Below the pieces are notes generated by a model. That model had not been told where the DNA came from. It did not search any database and saw only the letters and a list, made by a program, of their open reading frames with translations. DNA of 64,000 bases from Planctomycetota bacterium (GTDB lineage: Bacteria > Planctomycetota > B15-G4): assembly GCA_020638905.1 (NCBI GenBank), contig JACKHP010000017.1, positions 1-64,000 of the forward strand, in the 5' to 3' direction. The position numbers and the translations under genes were made by a program. How positions within the stretch are numbered: position 1 is the stretch's first letter; every line of letters starts with the position of its first letter. Below, piece after piece: positions 1 to 7,520 of this stretch.

Positions 1-210
1 CGCGCCGCCGGCCGCGAGCAGCCCGGCTTCGAGCCGCAGCGCGCGCAGCACCTCGCGCCCGCGGCCGTTCACGAACTCGCCGCAGACGCGGTGGCGCGGG
101 TAGCGTCCCGCCTCGTCGAGCAGCACGGGGACGTCGTGGCGCCGCAGCGCGATGCCGAGGGTGAGTCCGGCGAGCCCGCCGCCGACGATCGTGATCGGGC
201 GCGCGCTCAC
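1..210 (-). CDS. FAD-dependent oxidoreductase, geranylgeranyl-reductase-like (N-terminal part)
   Basis: Only the first 70 codons are in the window; the gene continues past position 1. The protein starts at a GTG and opens with a Rossmann dinucleotide-binding motif (IVGGGLAGLTLG). An RHRVCGEFV segment follows, typical of the geranylgeranyl-reductase/halogenase-like branch of FAD monooxygenases. The GTG overlaps the stop of the upstream methyltransferase by 4 bp (GTGA), so translation is probably coupled. With the type III polyketide synthase and methyltransferase this looks like a tailoring enzyme that oxidises or reduces a polyketide. The family call rests on the N-terminus only; substrate unknown. 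Confidence 0.8.
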   Translation of the reverse strand, partial: MSARPITIVGGGLAGLTLGIALRRHDVPVLLDEAGRYPRHRVCGEFVNGRGREVLRALRLEAGLLAAGGA

Positions 211-896
211 GCGGGACTCCCGCGGGCGACGAACGCATGGCTGAAGGCGCCCGCCGGGCCCTCGCGCAGCACGCGTCCGGCGTCGCGCGGCCAGAGCGCC
301 GAGAGCTCGCGCTCGCGGAAGCCGGCCGCGACGCTCACGCGCGCGTCGTGGCGCGTCACGCCGTTGCAGCCGATCAGTCCGAGCATGCGGCTGCCCAGGC
401 GTCCGGCCAGGGAGCGCCGCGGTTCGAGGGCGACGATCGTGCGCGCACGGCGCGCGGCCGCGGCGAACAACGCGGCGAGCGGCGCGTCGTCGAAGTGGTG
501 CAGCACGAGGTTGCACAGCACGAGGTCGAAGATCCGTCCGTCGCGCGACAGGAAGGCGCGCATCTCGTCGGCCACGAGGTGCGCGTGCACGCCGAGGGCC
601 GCGAACGCGGCCAGCGTCTCGACCTCGACCACCGGCGCGCGGTCGAGCAGCACGAGCTCGGCGCCGTGCGCGAACGGCACGCCGCGCGCGAGCGAAAGCG
701 CCAGGCGTCCGTCGCCGGAGCCGAGTTCGAGGATGGTCGCCGCCGACGCGCCGCCGTTCTCGCGCACCATCCGCGCGAGGAGGCGTGCGTGCCCCATCCA
801 GGCGTTGACGCGACGCAGGTCCCTGCGCGAGCGCACCGCGCGCGGATCGTCGGCGGGCAGCTCGTCGAGCAGCTCGGGACGCACCTCGCGCGGCAC
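207..896 (-). CDS. class I SAM-dependent methyltransferase of the polyketide operon
   Basis: About 229 aa. The SAM-binding motif I is visible as ILELGSGDGRLAL, and motif IV as LVLCNLVLHHF. The open frame runs further upstream into the polyketide synthase gene. I chose the GTG at 896 because it lies one base after the upstream stop (TGACGTG), giving an N-terminus of MPREVRPELL. The gene overlaps the downstream oxidoreductase by 4 bp. In type III PKS operons such enzymes usually O- or C-methylate the aromatic or pyrone product; that role is inferred from context. Confidence 0.82.
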   Translation of the reverse strand: MPREVRPELLDELPADDPRAVRSRRDLRRVNAWMGHARLLARMVRENGGASAATILELGSGDGRLALSLARGVPFAHGAELVLLDRAPVVEVETLAAFAALGVHAHLVADEMRAFLSRDGRIFDLVLCNLVLHHFDDAPLAALFAAAARRARTIVALEPRRSLAGRLGSRMLGLIGCNGVTRHDARVSVAAGFRERELSALWPRDAGRVLREGPAGAFSHAFVARGSPA

Positions 897-897
897 G

Positions 898-1956
898 TCA
901 GCCCACCTCGAGCCAGGCGCCGTGGCACGCGAAGCCGGCGCCGAAGCTCGACATCCACCACGCGCCGTCGGGCGCGCCGGAGGCCAGCGCACGCTCGAGC
1001 ACGAAGAACACGCACGGACTCGAGACGTTGCCGTGTTCGCGCAGCACGTCGGCGCTGTGCGCCACGTCGCGCTCGGACAGGTCGAGCCGCGCGCGCAGCG
1101 ACGCGAGCACCGACGCGCCGCCGGCGTGCCAGATCCACGCGGCCACGTCGGCGCGCGAGCGTCCGCTGGACAGCAGTCCCTCGGCGAGCACCTGCTCGGC
1201 CGCCTCGGCCGCCAGCTCGGGCACCGTGGGCCGCAGGATGTTGCGCAGCATGCCGCCGCGCGCCTCGAAGCGCAGCTCGTCGCGCAGGTCGGGACGCAGC
1301 AGCGTCGCGCCGTGCCGCCAGCGCACCGGCCGCGCGTCGTCGAGCGGACGCGCCGAGACCACCGCCGCGCCGGCGCCGTCGCCGAACAGGCACGCGCTCA
1401 CGATCACGCCCGCGTCGTCGTCGAGGTAGAGCGCCGCGCTGCAGACCTCGACGCAGACCGAGAGCACGTGCCGGGCGCCGTCGCCGCGCACGTACGCCGC
1501 CGCCGTGCGCAGGTTCGGCAGCGCCGCCCCGCAGCCCTGTCCCACGAGGTCGACGCAGGCCGCGTCGGGACGCAGGCCCAGCCGCTCGCCGACGTAGCTC
1601 GTGAGTCCCGGGCAGAGCGAGCCCGTGCAGGTCGAGACGACGAGCCCGTCGATGTCGTGCGGACGCAGGTGAGCGCGAGCGAGCGCGCGCCCGGCCGCGG
1701 CCGTCGCGAGTTCCGGCGCGGCTCGCGCGAAGCGAGCGTGGAGCGCGTCCGGCGTGAGCTCGAACGCCTCGGCCAGCGTGTCGACCGCGAAGTGGCGTGT
1801 CGCGAGTCCGTTGTCGGACGCGAGGATCCGCCGCAGCAACGAGCGCGAGCGCGGTGCGAGCGACGCGAAGCCGTCCGACGCCGTGAACGCCTCGAGCACC
1901 TCGGCTTGCGTGAAGCGCCGAGGTGGGAGCGCCGTGCCGATGCCGGTGAGGAACAT
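898..1956 (-). CDS. type III polyketide synthase (chalcone/stilbene synthase-like)
   Basis: A 352-aa cytosolic thiolase-fold enzyme. It should condense an acyl-CoA starter with malonyl-CoA into an alkylresorcinol-, pyrone- or phloroglucinol-type product. The catalytic triad is readable: Cys142 in VGQGCGAALPNL, His277 in WIWHAGG and Asn310 in HGNVSSP. The His-Asn spacing of 33 equals that of plant chalcone synthase (His303/Asn336). A GFGAG-like C-terminal loop is present as SSFGAGFACHG. It is the first gene of a tight minus-strand operon (PKS, methyltransferase, FAD oxidoreductase). The nearest expressed region upstream is the 233-base gap at 1957-2189. The product cannot be predicted from sequence alone. 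Confidence 0.92.
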   Translation of the reverse strand: MFLTGIGTALPPRRFTQAEVLEAFTASDGFASLAPRSRSLLRRILASDNGLATRHFAVDTLAEAFELTPDALHARFARAAPELATAAAGRALARAHLRPHDIDGLVVSTCTGSLCPGLTSYVGERLGLRPDAACVDLVGQGCGAALPNLRTAAAYVRGDGARHVLSVCVEVCSAALYLDDDAGVIVSACLFGDGAGAAVVSARPLDDARPVRWRHGATLLRPDLRDELRFEARGGMLRNILRPTVPELAAEAAEQVLAEGLLSSGRSRADVAAWIWHAGGASVLASLRARLDLSERDVAHSADVLREHGNVSSPCVFFVLERALASGAPDGAWWMSSFGAGFACHGAWLEVG

Positions 1957-2189
1957 GGCGCGAGTCTAGCAGTCGGCGGGTCGAGACCGGCGATCGCGGG
2001 AGTGACGTGGCCGTCACCGACTGGGGCGGAGGATGCGCGCGCGGGGGTTGTCCAGGGTTGGTGTGGCAGTGTCAGTCGGCGCGGGCCGCGCGGGAGGTGG
2101 GCGGTGATCAGCTCCTCGACCGCGAGCAGGGGGCTGCTCGTCCAACGTGGATGCCGCTCACTCGCAGCAGCGGCGGCTCCACCTCCCAC

Positions 2190-2819
2190 TCACCCCGCCG
2201 ACGCCCACAACACCACCACCAGCGGCACCAACGTCATCGTCGCGTTGTCGTCGATCCACCGGAGTCGCGGCCACTCGGCGGCCACGGTGACGACCGGCAT
2301 CACGGCCACGCACCACGCCGGCGTGCCCAGCCAGGGCATGCACGCGCCCCAGATCGCGGCCGTGGCGGCGACACCGCTCAGCCCGACGACGGACGCCCGC
2401 ACGCCGGCTCTGCGCAGTTCGCCCAGCAGCGGATCGACGAGCGACAGGCTCCAGATGATCGGCAGGCCGAACGCCGCGCCGGCGAGGCCCTGCTCGGGCG
2501 CGAGCCACAGCACGACCGCGATCGCCCCCGCGCCCCACGCGAGGGCCGAGACCTGGCGCGCCTCGTACGCTCGCTGCCCGAACACGAGGACGCCGCTCCA
2601 CAACCTCAGGGCCTCGAGCACGGCGATCAGGACGACGAGCGACGCGGCCAGCTCGTCGCGCGTCCAGCCGGTGGTCGCCTCGAAGTCGTCGAGACCCCAG
2701 TACCAGACGAGCGGGATGAGCAGCATCGAGACGTGGACCATCCGGCGCGCGAGGTGCCCGGCCTTGCCGCCGACGCTGTGGGCGGCGTGATCGTGATCGT
2801 GGAGGTCGACGTCGCTCAT
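2190..2819 (-). CDS. small polytopic membrane protein, possible SEC59/DGK1/VTE5-type lipid kinase
   Basis: About 209 aa with roughly six hydrophobic segments. The ATG at 2819 is preferred; upstream in-frame sequence is low-complexity. The early HLARRMVHVSM segment resembles the R-K-x-x-H start of CTP-dependent dolichol/phytol/diacylglycerol kinases. The late EWPRLRWIDDNATMTLVP segment resembles that family's conserved E...DDN...P signature. The usual Gly/Asp-rich middle motif is not clear, so the activity is uncertain. It lies divergent from the kinase/SUMF1 gene; the two starts are about 150 bases apart. Confidence 0.55.
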   Translation of the reverse strand: MSDVDLHDHDHAAHSVGGKAGHLARRMVHVSMLLIPLVWYWGLDDFEATTGWTRDELAASLVVLIAVLEALRLWSGVLVFGQRAYEARQVSALAWGAGAIAVVLWLAPEQGLAGAAFGLPIIWSLSLVDPLLGELRRAGVRASVVGLSGVAATAAIWGACMPWLGTPAWCVAVMPVVTVAAEWPRLRWIDDNATMTLVPLVVVLWASAG

Positions 2820-2971
2820 GGGACGCCACCAGTCTACGCGCCGTCGAGGGGCGCCCGATCGCGCCATCCCGCGGCTCGCTGCGGCGGATCGAGCGGCTGC
2901 CGGCTGGTGTCCGCCGCCCACCTCGCCCACAATCGCGGCTCGCCGTGCCTGCGACCGGAGACCATCCCCCC

Positions 2972-5842
2972 ATGCCGACCGAGGAGCGCGAGGCGCACGC
3001 GGCGCGGCCGTCGCAGGCGGAACCGGCGCCGCACGCACACGGCCTGCCGCCGGGCACGATGCTCGGCGAGTTCCGGCTCGAACGCATGCTCGGCAAGCCG
3101 GGTGGACAGGGCGTGGTCTACGAGGCGACGCAGACCACGCGCGGCCGGCGCGTCGCGCTCAAGCTGCTCAAGTCGCGGCACATGCTTTCCGAGCGCACGC
3201 TCACGCGCTTCGAGCGCGAGGCCGAGGCCGGCGGACGCATCCACCACCCGGGACTCGCCGAGGTGCTGGCGTTCGGCGAGGCCGACGGCGTCCCGTACCT
3301 GGCGCAGGAGCTCGTCGAGGGCGGCGACCTGCGCGAGCTGCTCGACGCCCAGCGCGGCGTCGACCGCGGCGCGGACGACTACCGCGCGATCGCGGCGCTC
3401 TTCGCCGAGCTGTGCGACGCGCTGCAGGCGGCGCACGACGCGGGCGTCATCCACCGCGACCTCAAGCCGGCGAACATCCTGCTCACGCCCGACGGGCACC
3501 CGAAGGTGGTCGACTTCGGGCTCGCCAAGGTGCTCGACGCCGAGAGCCTCTCGCAGACGGGCGACCTCGAGGGCACGCCGTACTACATGAGCCCCGAGCA
3601 GGCCACCGCCAAGCGCATGGGGATCGACCACCGCACCGACGTGTTCAGCCTCGGCGCGACGCTCTACGAGGCGCTCACGCTCACGCTGCCGTTCCAGGCC
3701 GACTCGCTGCATCAGCTCGTCGAGAAGCTCTTGCAGGACGATCCGCCCGAGCCGATCAGCGTGCGCTCGCGCATCCCGCGCGCGCTCTCGCTGATCACGA
3801 TGAAGGCGCTCGAGAAGCGGCGCCAGGATCGCTACCAGAGCATGGCCGAGTTCGGCACCGACCTGCGCCGCTGGCTGGGCAACGAGACGATCCTGGCGCG
3901 GGCTCCGCGACCGCTGCGCGTGGCGCGCAAGTGGATGCTGCGCCATCCCACGGCGAGCACGGTGCTGGCGCTGGCGCTCGTCGCGGCGGGCGTCTTCGCC
4001 TGGCTGGCCGGACAGCTCGCGACGAAGAACTCCGAGCTCGGCGAGGCGCTCGCGCGCGAGATCGGACTCAAGACCGACCTGCAACGCACGAACGTCGCGC
4101 TCGTCGACGCGAACGAGGCCACGTCGGCGGCGCTGTCGCAAGCCGAGATCCAGCGCGCGCTCGCCGAGGACAACGCCGACGCGGCGCGCCGCGAGAAGGC
4201 GAACGTCCTGCGGCTCTCGGCCTTCCAGCAGCTCGAGGAGCTGCGCGGCGAGGCCGACGCACTCTGGCCGCCGACGCCCGACCGGATCGACGCCTACGAC
4301 GCCTGGCTGCTGCGCGCCGACGCGCTCGTGGCGGGACTCGAGCCGTCGGCCGACGGCACCGACATCGGGCATCGACAGCAGCTCCGCGAGCTGCGCGCCC
4401 GGGCGCTGCCGCGCACCGACGAGCAACGGCGGGTCGAACGCGAGCACCATCCCGCGTACGCGCGCTACGCGGCGGTTTGCGCCGAGGTCGAGGCCTCGGC
4501 CACCGCGCTCGACGCAGCCGCCGCGCAGATCGAGGCCGCCGGACTGAGCGGCGCGCAGGCCCGGGAGGCGGCCGCGGCGCTCGACGAGGCGCGCGCGGCG
4601 CTGGATGTCGAGCGCGAGACCCTCGCGGCGCTCGACGCCGAGGTCGACACGCGGACGTCCTTCACCTTCGCGAGCGCGGACGACGCGTGGTGGCACGCCC
4701 AGTTGACGAAGCTGATCGACGAGATCGAGGCCTTCGCCGATCCCGCCACCGGACTCGTCGACGGCATCTCGAAGGAGCACGGCCAGGGCGTGAGGCGCCG
4801 GCGCAGCTTCGCGGCCCGGGTCGAGCAGCAGACCGTGAGCGGCCCGCAGGCCGCGAGTCGCTGGCGCGAGGCGACCGCGTCGATCGCCGACCGCACCGAG
4901 TGTCCGGCGTACGACGGACTGCACCTCCCACCCCAGCTCGGCCTGTTGCCCCTGGGACGCGACGGCAACTCGGGCCTGTGGGAGTTCTGGCACGTCCTGT
5001 CGGGCGACGAACCGCGGCGCGACGCCGACGGCCGGCTCGTGCTCGACGACACGAGCGGCATCGTGCTCGTGCTCATCCCCGGGGGCTCCTTCTGGATGGG
5101 CGCGCAGAGCGAGCCCGGCGGCCGGAACTACGACGAGTGGGCCACGTACGCCGAGACCCCGGTGCACGAGGTGACGCTCTCACCGTACATGCTGTCGAAG
5201 TACGAGCTGACCCAGGGACAGTGGGCGCGTTTCACGAGTTCGAACCCGAGTCAGTTCGGCGACGAGAAGACCTACTTCGCCGATTGGAACCGGGCCCGGC
5301 TGCCCTGGTCGCCGCTGCACCCCGTCGAGCAGGTGAGCTGGCGGGACGGCATGACCGTCCTGCCGCGCATGGGGCTCGGGCTGCCCTCCGAGGCGCAGTG
5401 GGAGTGCGCCGCTCGCGCCGGCACCTCGACGCCCTGGTGGAGCGGCGACCAGAAGGAGTCGCTGCAAGGCGTCGCGAACCTGTCCGACCAGTTCGCCAAG
5501 GACCACGCCAACACGTCGTGGGAGACCTGGGAGCCCTGGCTCGACGACGGAGAGACGGCCCATGCGCGGGTGGGATCGTACGCCCCCAACGGCTTCGGGC
5601 TGTACGACACCATCGGCAACGTCATCGAGTGGTGCCTCGACGCCTACGACGAGCGCTATTACGCGACGAGCCCCGCGGTCGATCCCGTGAACGTCGGCGT
5701 CGACACCGACCTGCGCGTCTACCGCGGCGGCAGCATGTTCGGCACCGCCGGGACCGCGCGCTCGTCCTACCGCGGATTCAACTCGTCCGACCGCAGCCAC
5801 CTGTCGATCGGACTGCGCCCGGCGCGCGCGATCACGCCGTAG
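2972..5842 (+). CDS. transmembrane Ser/Thr protein kinase fused to a SUMF1/FGE-like domain
   Basis: About 956 aa from the ATG at 2972; an in-frame GTG at 2945 would add nine residues. An N-terminal Hanks-type kinase carries VALKLLK, HRDLKPANILL (about residues 160-170), DFGLAKVL and GTPYYMSPEQ. One transmembrane helix follows at about 326-348 (TVLALALVAAGVFAWLAG), then a long Ala/Glu-rich probable coiled coil. From about residue 700 to the end there is a formylglycine-generating-enzyme/sulfatase-modifying domain with IPGGSFWMGA, GLPSEAQWECAARAG, NGFGLYDTIGNVIEW and RGGSMF. The SUMF1 domain would be outside the cytoplasm, so it may act as a sensor rather than an enzyme. A weak -10-like CACAAT lies at 2928-2933. 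Confidence 0.92.
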   Translation: MPTEEREAHAARPSQAEPAPHAHGLPPGTMLGEFRLERMLGKPGGQGVVYEATQTTRGRRVALKLLKSRHMLSERTLTRFEREAEAGGRIHHPGLAEVLAFGEADGVPYLAQELVEGGDLRELLDAQRGVDRGADDYRAIAALFAELCDALQAAHDAGVIHRDLKPANILLTPDGHPKVVDFGLAKVLDAESLSQTGDLEGTPYYMSPEQATAKRMGIDHRTDVFSLGATLYEALTLTLPFQADSLHQLVEKLLQDDPPEPISVRSRIPRALSLITMKALEKRRQDRYQSMAEFGTDLRRWLGNETILARAPRPLRVARKWMLRHPTASTVLALALVAAGVFAWLAGQLATKNSELGEALAREIGLKTDLQRTNVALVDANEATSAALSQAEIQRALAEDNADAARREKANVLRLSAFQQLEELRGEADALWPPTPDRIDAYDAWLLRADALVAGLEPSADGTDIGHRQQLRELRARALPRTDEQRRVEREHHPAYARYAAVCAEVEASATALDAAAAQIEAAGLSGAQAREAAAALDEARAALDVERETLAALDAEVDTRTSFTFASADDAWWHAQLTKLIDEIEAFADPATGLVDGISKEHGQGVRRRRSFAARVEQQTVSGPQAASRWREATASIADRTECPAYDGLHLPPQLGLLPLGRDGNSGLWEFWHVLSGDEPRRDADGRLVLDDTSGIVLVLIPGGSFWMGAQSEPGGRNYDEWATYAETPVHEVTLSPYMLSKYELTQGQWARFTSSNPSQFGDEKTYFADWNRARLPWSPLHPVEQVSWRDGMTVLPRMGLGLPSEAQWECAARAGTSTPWWSGDQKESLQGVANLSDQFAKDHANTSWETWEPWLDDGETAHARVGSYAPNGFGLYDTIGNVIEWCLDAYDERYYATSPAVDPVNVGVDTDLRVYRGGSMFGTAGTARSSYRGFNSSDRSHLSIGLRPARAITP

Positions 5843-5951
5843 CGGAACGTGCGGGAGTCGTCGGCCGCCGGCGACGGACCTCGAACCGGACGCCGCATGC
5901 GGACGATCCGCGCGCCGGAGCTCGCGCGGCGCCCCCGAGCCGCGAGACAGG

Positions 5952-6566
5952 TCACTCCCCGACGAACGCGAGCGCCGCGGCGGCCGCGAGCTTGTGCTTC
6001 GCCTGCCAGGGCGGACCGGCCGCGCGCCCCATGCTGCGCAGCACGCTCTCGATCTCGTCGCGGCCCTGCGCCGCGGCCGCGTCGCGCGGCACCCGCTCGC
6101 GGTCGTACCAGCGGACGTCCCAACCCCGCGCCCGCGCGGCGTCGGCCAACGCGCGCCGGTACATCACCGAGTCGGCGACCGTCTGCGCGCGCGCGTCCGC
6201 GATGCACGCCTCGGCCGTCTCGGGCAGCGACGGGCAGGCACGGATCGCGAGGCGCACGATCGGCGCGGAGACCTCGGCGGCGAGCGACTCGAGACACGCG
6301 CGCGCGCCACGCGCCGCCGCCTCGCGCACGCGCTCGACGAGCCCGAGCGCCTCGGCGAGCGAGATCGGACGCGCCCACGGCGAGTCGAGATACCTCCCCA
6401 CCGCCCACGAGCCCTCGTGGTGGTGCGGATGCGTCGGCAGCCCCTCGGTGAGCGCGACCTGCCGACGGTCGAGCAGCTCGGCGTCCGTCGCGACGGTGAC
6501 GAGCACCATCGTGTTCGCGTTCTCGACCGCGCCGACGACGGCGCTGCGCTCGCGGGCTCCCGGCAT
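5952..6566 (-). CDS. conserved hypothetical protein
   Basis: About 204 aa from the ATG at 6566 (N-terminus MPGARERSAVVG). I do not recognise the family. The N-terminal third has an unusual motif rich in His and Gly (LPTHPHHHEGSWAVGRY), which could bind a metal. The rest looks helical, with alternating Ala/Arg/Glu. There is no signal peptide and no transmembrane segment. It lies 51 bases after the TrmO-glyoxalase gene on the same strand and probably belongs to that transcript. The real start could be upstream at 6617. Confidence 0.6.
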   Translation of the reverse strand: MPGARERSAVVGAVENANTMVLVTVATDAELLDRRQVALTEGLPTHPHHHEGSWAVGRYLDSPWARPISLAEALGLVERVREAAARGARACLESLAAEVSAPIVRLAIRACPSLPETAEACIADARAQTVADSVMYRRALADAARARGWDVRWYDRERVPRDAAAAQGRDEIESVLRSMGRAAGPPWQAKHKLAAAAALAFVGE

Positions 6567-6617
6567 GTGCGATTCTCCGGGTGTCGGAGACGGGTCGGGC
6601 ACCGGAGCCGCCCGCAC

Positions 6618-7520
6618 TCACACCTGCCAGAGGCCGTGGTGGATCCCGCCCTGGATGTAGATGGCGAATTTGCCGTGACCGGGGAGTTCCAGCGGCGGGT
6701 GGGCGAGTTCGGCGCCCGCGGCGACGGCGGCCGAGGCGGCGGCCTCGACGTCGTCGACCAGCACATAGGGCCGTACCACCGGCGCCTCGGACTCGTGCAT
6801 CGGCGCCCGCACCCCGACCACTCCTCCGTCGGCCAGGGTCGCGGTGCGGGCGTTCCCCAGCCCCGGCTGCGGTTCGCCGAAGCTCACGCCGTGCACACGC
6901 GCGTAGGTCGCGCAGACGGCATCGACGTCGGGCGTGACGATCTCGAGATACCGGATCTGCATCGGCTTCGTCCTCTCGGCGAGCGGGCGGGCAAGTCCGG
7001 AGCGTAGCAGGTCCGGCGCGTGCGGGGACGACGGCCCGGGCTCGAATCGCCCGTCCGAGCGAGCGGTGTCCGCGTCCCGGCCCTCCCGCGCCAGCCAGCC
7101 GGTCGACTCGACGTCCCAGCGGTCGAACGCCGGGACGTACGGCTTGATGTCGAGCAGCGGCGTGCCGTCGAGCACGTCGAGGTTCTCGACCAGGAGGACG
7201 TTGCCGCGCACCTCCCGCAGGCGCACGACGCTCAGGCCGACGGGGTTCGGGCGACACGGAGCCCGTGTCGCGAAGACGCCTCGCGCACTCCCGTCGAGGA
7301 ACGGGACGACGGACAGCCGCATCGCCGCGGCCCGATGGAAGTGATAGACGAGGTAGACGTGCGAGAAGCCGGACAGGTCGGCGAGACCCTCGGCGAACTC
7401 GGAGAAGACCTCGACGCGCCCGGCCACGCCCAGGGCTCCGCGCGGCTGGATGGGCATGTCGCGCACGCTCGTGTACGGAGAGTGGATGGTGCCGATCGGG
7501 CGCAGATCGATCTCGCTCAT
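6618..7520 (-). CDS. TrmO-type tRNA methyltransferase domain fused to a glyoxalase/VOC-like domain
   Basis: About 300 aa. Residues 1 to about 150 are a TsaA/TrmO domain (IGTIHSPY, FSHVYLVYHFH, RAPCRPNPVGLSVVRL, PLLDIKPYVPAFD). That family N6-methylates t6A37 of tRNA using SAM. A Pro/Ser/Arg-rich linker follows. From Met187 (MQIRYLEIVTPDVD) there is a VOC/glyoxalase-I-like domain with VRPYVLVDDVEAA and a C-terminal GGIHHGLWQV. No stop codon separates the two parts. An internal start at Met187 is possible, since VOC proteins of about 115 aa are common. The ATG overlaps the stop of the upstream ABC transporter (ATGA). The TrmO assignment is firm; the function of the second half is unknown. Confidence 0.85.
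   Translation of the reverse strand: MSEIDLRPIGTIHSPYTSVRDMPIQPRGALGVAGRVEVFSEFAEGLADLSGFSHVYLVYHFHRAAAMRLSVVPFLDGSARGVFATRAPCRPNPVGLSVVRLREVRGNVLLVENLDVLDGTPLLDIKPYVPAFDRWDVESTGWLAREGRDADTARSDGRFEPGPSSPHAPDLLRSGLARPLAERTKPMQIRYLEIVTPDVDAVCATYARVHGVSFGEPQPGLGNARTATLADGGVVGVRAPMHESEAPVVRPYVLVDDVEAAASAAVAAGAELAHPPLELPGHGKFAIYIQGGIHHGLWQV

Noticed and set aside
2818..6660. A 1280-codon plus-strand frame overlapping the kinase-SUMF1 gene
   Set aside because: Same strand but another frame from the kinase; Arg-rich with no motif, while the kinase frame carries all expected motifs.
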